Assembly: GCA_036250195.1 (NCBI GenBank)
Contig: JAVHZZ010000006.1
Coordinates: forward strand, 158,155,724-158,219,723
Length of the DNA: 64,000 nt
From: Mixophyes australis
Taxonomy: Eukaryota > Chordata > Amphibia > Anura > Limnodynastidae
Reading direction: 5' to 3'
In this document: positions 57,526 through 64,000 of the stretch, piece after piece
How the letters are laid out: each line of letters starts with the position of its first letter
How positions within the stretch are numbered: the first letter of the stretch is position 1
Notes under the pieces: generated by a model
Databases searched by the model: none
Seen by the model: the letters and a program-made list of their open reading frames with translations, nothing else
What the model was told of the DNA's origin: nothing
Position numbers and translations under genes: made by a program

Positions 57526-59300
57526 GAATCACATCAAAGACACTTTGCAGTCCTGTCCCCACACTTGTGCATTCCATATTCTACCTACTGTGCGACAATG
57601 TTTTAGTAACCATGACACTTAGAATTAGATATTGTTGTACATGTAAAAATAATACGCTGGTCTATTACAACAGGAATCATTTTGAACATGCATCATTTTA
57701 TGCTTTACATATTGAGCACGATACAATGCAATTTTAAGAAGAAAATAGACAAACAGCTTGTTCAAAGCCAGAAAACATGTCCTCCTTAATGGTGATCATG
57801 GCTATAATTATTTAAGCTTGGCGGACAAATCTGTAGGGTGACTGCTTGTAAAGTATGGTCTGGTGAGAGTAAGGAAATAAATTTGGCTATAATGCCCCCA
57901 GTGACTATGCAATTCTGTCATCATAAATCGCCCTACTTGCCTCAATATCTGTCCTTATCTGTAAAAACATTGAGTGGCATGTTAGGCAATTGCTTTCCTT
58001 ACCAGTTCTCCTCTGATGTTGCTGCCTGCATTTTCCTGGCTTCTAGACCCTATTTGACAGCACCCGTCTTATGGCCAGATTATGGAGAAATTAGGGTTAA
58101 AAAGTGCGTAGTTGACGTGGGATTTCTATGAATGTGACTTGCAAGCAGTAACCTAATTATAACAGCTGAAAAATTCATTGCAAATTGGCCCCAGCTAAAA
58201 CTGAAAATGCAAAGGGTGATAATTATGCCCAACTTGTTAGCGCCGCTCCTAGTTAATATTCCAGCAGCTGGTCTGGTGAGATAAGAGAGAACTGCTAGAG
58301 AGACGCTGAACAAATAGATTTTTAAATCACTAGCAAGGTTTTGGTAAAAATCCGTTCCTTTCTGTGTTTCAGAAACAGGCGCTCGTGCTGAGGAGGACGT
58401 GATAATATCTTGGCATCTTTAATGCCTTGTGTTTAAAACTATGCTGAATGTGTTGCCATATTGCTTGTGAGTTTGTGTATTTTGGGGGTATGGTGGAGCT
58501 TTATAAAACATAGCAAAGCCAAGATACAATGTAGCCTTTTCTACTTTAAAATGCTGATGGGTTCACTTTAGACCTCACTTTTAGAACTTACAAAGTACAA
58601 CATGTATTAATTAATGGATTTAATTTTGCTGAGATTATTTTTTGGGCATACAGAATCTTGAGCACCCTATTGCATGCCTATCAATAATGACTTTTGCAAC
58701 TGAAAACATTGACATTTGAATTGCACATTTCATTTAGAAAGAAGCATTTCATGCATGAGAAACAATGTTTAATTCAGTCCAGATCATTGCAATTTTTAAA
58801 CTAAGTGACGATCAAGCTAGGTTTTGTGGAAAGTTCTCATAGGGTGGCAGAGAGGCAGGGGCACCATTTTGTTCAATTTTCACATCCATGTTTTTATTTT
58901 GTATGCCAATCATTTATTATTTATACAACATTAGATTATAAGAATTTAATTGCTAACTCAAAAAGTTCTGTACTATTTATTTACTATTTTGTTTTACACA
59001 ACTGTAATACAGTAGGGATTTGAACCATGTAGCGTTATGGCATGGGAGGAGGGGGTTAAAGCGTGGTACAGAAATATTGGCCTATCTGGCTTCAGTGGCC
59101 GGCTGACCATTGTCAGAGATGTTAACCTGGGATTATGAAAATCTAGGAGACTTTTTTGTGACATTGACAGAAATTGTGGGCATGTGTATGGCTTTATCCA
59201 GTCAAAGAAATTAATGAAGCATTGTTATTTTAAAGCACTAATATTAAACGCAATGAAGTCCCATGTGACCAGTAGTGCAAGATGAGTCTATCCTTATGAC
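57526..59300. other. Single-copy-looking DNA, no gene seen
   Basis: No coding motif. About 57830-58320 has few simple repeats and several homeodomain-like AT cores (TGATAATTATGC near 58217), so it is a weak candidate for conserved regulatory DNA. Confidence 0.4.
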
Positions 59301-59309
59301 CAGTTAACA

Positions 59310-59640
59310 ATGCAGAAAACATTAACTATGACATTAGCAGACAGCATTATAGTAACCAAAGTACAATACTGGCCCTTATTATACAAGATGGGCAGTGTTC
59401 TTGTAAGCATTATACTATGCAGAGCATATTTTGGTGACCACTATACAATGCACAGTCCACTCTTGACCACTATACATTTATCCCCCAAGTACTGGTGTCT
59501 ACTATGCAATGTAGATTCCAATCAATGGTGGTTATGGTACATGCAGACTGCAATTTTTGGTGGCTACTATAAACTTGGACCCTAACCTCTGGTGGCTACT
59601 ATAAATTTGGATCACAATTTATGGTGTCTAGTAGACAGTT
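59310..59640. repeat. Degenerate ~38-40 bp tandem repeat
   Basis: (T)GGTG(G/A)C(T)ACTATA(A/C)A recurs near 59432, 59488, 59528, 59559, 59591 and 59622 with diverged spacers. The array is old and unit lengths vary. Confidence 0.7.
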
Positions 59641-62019
59641 TGGAAACCCCCACATGCCTCTGTGGTTCTACTATGTGTATCCTTTTCACAGTTATCACTA
59701 AATGGGCAGTGGAAGAAATTGGACCTCCCAGGTGAAATTGGTAATTTTGAATGGAATGCAAAATGCAATATTATTACTCCTCTTAAAACGTCTGTTTGAG
59801 CTGCTGTTAACATGTGTCACTATGGGAGACAGTTATAAAAGAAGTCCATGACACACTTTTATAGAGTGGCTGCATGAGGAAGCATAGTGATTGGTCTATA
59901 CTTCACTTTTTGTGCCCGCATAAAACTATTTGCCACTCATGTCCTCTGTCCCCATTGGTGTTAGCTTCCACAGCATCCTATCTGTATAAAATAAATAAAA
60001 CATCTAAGCCAATTTCTAGCCCCTGTTTATGGGTTTCTAATATGTAAAATAATCCCTGATACTTAGGCCCTGTTGCTGTAACCTATTATACATTTTGGTT
60101 GGAAGTAGTGTAGAGGAGGATCCTTCCACCTTGGCTCATGGTAGGAAGCTCTGTCTTTATACTCTGTTAAGGTAAATATAAGAGCATTACAGTATTTTAT
60201 CATAATGTTAAATTTGGGGGATGTTGGGGGCCAGTATAGATCATCTGCCCTACAGTGAAGTATTCTAGGGAATTATTTTCTGATAACTGTAATGAAGCAG
60301 AAAGTGTTTTTCGCTTGCTTCAACTTGTAACTCCATTAGTAATTAGTCAGTGCTAGATGTGTACAGACAATATCTACAAAAACGGTAGACCCAAAATGAT
60401 TTATTGAAATAAACCCATCATAATTGTGATTGCAGGAAGTTGTAGACTGTGACGTTAAAGTGGTTCACTCAGATACAATTTCAACTTATTCACTTGCCTA
60501 AGAGCTTGCACTCAACTAAAGGGATCTAAAGGATAAAGACCCACTTTGCTTTGTGTCCTTATGCAGCATAAGATCTTTTGTTTTGTTCTGGCCATTAGAG
60601 GAGGGGGGGGGGGGGTTATTGGCCCCTTCCCTCCCCCCTTTTCTCAGCTTCTGTAGAAGCAAGCTGCAGGGGAGGTTGCTTTCTTGATCAGACCTTTGCC
60701 CCTCAAACAATTGGGAGGTCATAAATAAAAAAGAGGGAGAGAGAGACTGAAAATGTGCCAGCTGCTGCCAGTGAATCTGAACGTGGGTGTGTAAATTCAC
60801 AACACGGAGGCTTAAGTAAGCCTCCCTGTGACGATACAAATAACCAGGTGATTCTGGATGTACTGTGGATAGGAGACCATTGTAGACAAGCAGAACCTGA
60901 AGTCCTCAATTAATTTAATAGGTGAAGCTTGTGTTATCACTTCAGATACCATTCAGTTGTAGACACCAATTTTTCTTACCCTTAGTTAACTGCTTCATAC
61001 TTGTGGATTGCAAGCTATTGGGTTCAGAATATCAGCGTTGGTGTTTAGAATGTTCTATCCTCTACTGCAGTTATGAGCCCAGCTGTCACTGTCCCATTGC
61101 CCCATGGCCTCAAAAAAGGCAGTTACAGCCAGGGACCCCAAAAACAGATTCTAGGAACCCATTTGATATTCCAGCCCACAGATTGTGCATCCGCTTCACC
61201 TTTATCATGTTGGCCTACACACCATAGAGGCAGTCATTTTTTTTAACTAAGCTAATATTCATGGGAATGCAACTTATCAATTCACTTGGAACCAATTATA
61301 TCACTATTCAGTTGGGTCACAGAAAAAGTTATAAATAAATTCATGTTCTGGAGATTTGGGCATTGTCTCAGTGGAGGAGTTAGGCCTCTCTGGGATGTTA
61401 AAAGATATGTCCAGTGACAAATTAATTTTCACTCACCAACAATCATCTCCCCAGGTATCAGAATGGTGGCTTCCATGCCAGAGATCTTATCAGTTCTGGA
61501 AATGCAACCCAACAACCACTGCAGCAGATCCTCTCCAGGCATTGACAATAGTGGGAAGAACGGGTGCAAAGTGCACTGTGTTACGTTTGTTACACAGAAG
61601 CCTCACCTCTGTGTAAAAAGTAGATATTAAAGCAGACCTGTTTTTCATAACTCCTGCATTGTGGGAGAGAATACATTGCAGCAATATGGGGGATGAGCGC
61701 ACCAGGACCGCGGGCTGTACTCCCTGGTAAGGGACAGTTCCACAACTGCAGGAGGAAGCTAGTAAGTAAAACTATTATTTGTTACTGCACATGTCCTTTA
61801 ATGTTACAAAATAACAAATGAGCTACAAGCAGGAAATTGTAACCAAATTCCGATTTGGATTGTGGAAAGTTTTCTAAGAAACAGGTATAAAGTTTTTGTT
61901 GTTATTCATAAGTAAAACTGTAACAATCAGTATCATTTTTAAGAAGTGATCATGTAAGGCGATACAATCTTCATGTAGCTTAGCTGACAACTATCCCAAT
62001 TTCCAGGGATGTGTCTAGG
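59641..62019. other. Single-copy-looking DNA, no gene seen
   Basis: One G homopolymer near 60602-60615. Open frames near 60516-60909 and 61356-61702 have no recognised family and overlap on both strands. Confidence 0.4.
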
Positions 62020-62570
62020 TTCTTAAAGATTTGTACCTGCTCAGCACCACTTCTGTAGTTCAGTATGCTGAATGTAATCCTCAGTGTCTGTGTATGTATC
62101 TAGGGACAACTCCACAGTACCACTTTTCTAGTTCTCTGTGATGGTTGTAATTCTCAGTACCTACTTTTTGTATAAAGGGACAACTCCACAGTTCCACTTT
62201 TCTAGTTCTCCATGCTGAATGTAATTCTCAGTATCTGTTTTTACTCTCTATTTAGAGACAAGTTCACGATACATGCATTCCCTTGTACTGTATGCTGGAC
62301 ATAATTCTTAATTCCTGTTGTTCTCTAGAGACAACAGCACAGCACCTCTTCCGCCTTTTCGCTTGTTTTGTTATTGACAAAATTATGTCATTCTCAGTAT
62401 CTATTTTATTCTGTATTTGGGGACAGATCCGCAGTACCTATTCTCTGTTCGGTATGAGGGATGCCATTCTTAATATCTGTCCTTATTCTGTATGTCGGCA
62501 CAACTGCACAGTACTTCTTCTCTTGTCTCATATGCTGGATGTAATTCTTATTCTGTACAATACATAAATA
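62020..62570. repeat. Degenerate ~75-80 bp tandem repeat
   Basis: The unit runs GGGACAACTCCACAGTACCA-CTT, then TATGCTG(A/G)ATGTAATTCTCA and GTATCTGTTTTTATTCTGTA. About seven copies are recognisable, with (A)CAGTACC words near 62041, 62114, 62191, 62433 and 62508. The 94-codon frame here is a by-product. Confidence 0.82.
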
Positions 62571-64000
62571 TTTATTGATTGACTGGTTTTATACTGTAGA
62601 CAATTAATCACACCTCCATTTTTAATTGGTGCTGGTTGGCAAACCTGCATGACTCCTTGTGTATACCAAGGCTAATAGGCCCAGCCGAGAGCTGTGCTAT
62701 TTCGGGTGGCAGCAGACACATGGTGTAATGTTACATCCTTTTACTTGTTCTCCCTATTTAGTCTACATGCCAGTCCCAGTCATGGATGAGGAGTTGTTGG
62801 GCAGCCAAAGCCATATTTAGCACATAGGGAAACTAAGCTTGTGCCCAGGGCAGGACTGATTGGGAGCAGCACAGACATTGATTTTTTATGTGAACAATAT
62901 TCACCTTCTTTTTCATTTTCTTTTTCTACTAATTTGTCTTTACCAATCACCTATTTTTATAACATAAAAAATAATGGAGAAAAGAGTCTTGGATAGAGGA
63001 GGTATAAGTATGCGTGGTGCAGTAATACGGGGTATGTTCAATTCCTAGGTCAGTGACCACTGTAAACACAGTCCTGTGGGCAGCTAAATGTGGGGTGCAC
63101 ATGCTAGACACACTCATGATGACCTAGAGCACCACAAACCCTAAGTAAAGCTCTGACACAGCCCATAAACACTTTTCTTTAGAGGAACACAATGCTGCTG
63201 CAGCTGGCACCCAAAGGGTATCAACTGTTCCCTGGACGTAAGCTTAATCTTCTAATTCACTTTGCAGAGACGTAAAAGGAACAAATATCACTTTTAATGA
63301 GGGATTCCTGTATAAATAGTAAAGATGAGACCCAGGCATACACGTGCACCTGCCATAGCGAGAACCACAACACTTGCAGGCGCGCACCTACACACGAGGC
63401 GCTGGCTGTCAGCTGTGGTCTGCCCCACACAATGTGTCCTGGGCCTTTGTCTGCGCAGGGCCTGGCTGGGTGACAGATGGCGAGGTTGTCCTGTTGAATT
63501 TGTTCCCTTGCCTGCGACATGCAATATGTCCTCTTACTGACAGCGAAAGAGAAGGATCCCAGCTGTCCCCTCTAGATCGGGCAGCAGTGGGGCAACGGAA
63601 GCTGATTAGCATCACACTATCCCTGTACAGCTATTGTTATTCCTTTAAAGCCCCCAACCAACGCCCAACAGCCTGCTTGAACAATTTGCTTTTACTCCCC
63701 CCTTCTCTGCTTAACCTCTTCAGAACACAGCACAGAAGGAAGACAACACATTATTGATGAGGAGAGAGGCGCTGACCACTCAAACGATGACAAAATTCTG
63801 CCTTTGTTATACACCAATGCAATTCTTGTAAATTATTTCTTATTCCAGCACATTTCCCCTATAATAACTATTTCAGTATTCAGACAGATAGTAAAATAGT
63901 AAAAGGTCACTGCTAGTCACTAATCATATATAAACAAGTTAAAAGTTTTAAGTATGTATCAATAGCACCACAGAATTGACTTTTTCTCAACCACAAATTA
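62571..64000. other. Single-copy-looking DNA, no gene confirmed
   Basis: Around 63330-63760 the sequence becomes more GC-rich, with overlapping open frames on both strands, but no splice-bounded exon or protein family is recognised. The segment about 63590-63700 contains GCTGATTAGCATCA and CTATTGTTATTCC words like homeodomain and SOX cores, so it could be conserved non-coding DNA. Nothing further can be supported. Confidence 0.35.

Noticed and set aside
59005..59030. tRNA-like B box on the minus strand (GGTTCAAATCCCTAC)
   Set aside because: No cloverleaf or A box at the right distance. It may be a chance match or a tiny SINE remnant.

Overview
The window reads as vertebrate, most likely anuran amphibian, nuclear DNA. 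It is AT-rich, has no bacterial-style gene packing, and is dominated by repeat families typical of frog genomes: hAT elements and their short derivatives, PIF/Harbinger-like palindromic MITEs, L2/CR1-type and L1/Tx1-type LINE pieces, a Ty3/Gypsy chromovirus-like LTR element, tRNA-derived SINEs with a (CAT)n-linked end, and many minisatellites. The species cannot be fixed from the sequence. I see no convincing host protein-coding exon, tRNA, rRNA or CRISPR. Most long open frames lie inside tandem repeats or mobile elements.

Layout. 1-664: right part of a hAT-like element cut by the window edge. 665-4188 and 8388-15690: one very large G-rich minisatellite (25-28 bp units, about 10.8 kb in total) with higher-order periods of 1331, 3979 and 2539 bp. 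It is split by a 4199-bp element (4189-8387) that has 9-bp perfect terminal inverted repeats, a perfect 8-bp target duplication, a 219-codon orphan ORF, and a block of twenty-four 100-bp repeats whose central 21 copies are identical. Two paralogous empty target sites survive inside the array at 12367 and 14906. 16.7-20.4 kb: a nested stack in which a 457-bp palindromic element sits in an L1-type LINE that sits in an L2-type LINE. 22.8-26.4 kb: a truncated autonomous hAT with a long intact transposase frame (657 codons, minus strand) abutting another L2 fragment. 27.6-36 kb: degenerate tandem repeats, several short hAT and Harbinger-like elements with clear target duplications, TA microsatellites and a 30-bp minisatellite. 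37164-40992: an LTR retrotransposon with two 801-bp LTRs and a heavily deleted interior, inserted into a ~65-bp tandem repeat that resumes at 40993 and continues to about 43.7 kb. 44-53 kb: further MITEs, SINEs and hAT derivatives, including a hAT MITE nested in a SINE. 53-64 kb: mostly single-copy-looking DNA with two degenerate minisatellites, one SINE and a few stretches that look like candidate conserved non-coding DNA.

How the parts relate. This is a gene-poor, insertion-rich interval in which mobile elements repeatedly land in tandem arrays or in each other. The clearest history is at the left end: a minisatellite grew by higher-order duplication, two members of one hAT-like family lie in or against it, and an internal array inside one of them was itself homogenised. 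The hAT transposase at 23.7-25.7 kb is the only long intact frame. Its element has a related terminus, but whether it mobilised the others is inference.
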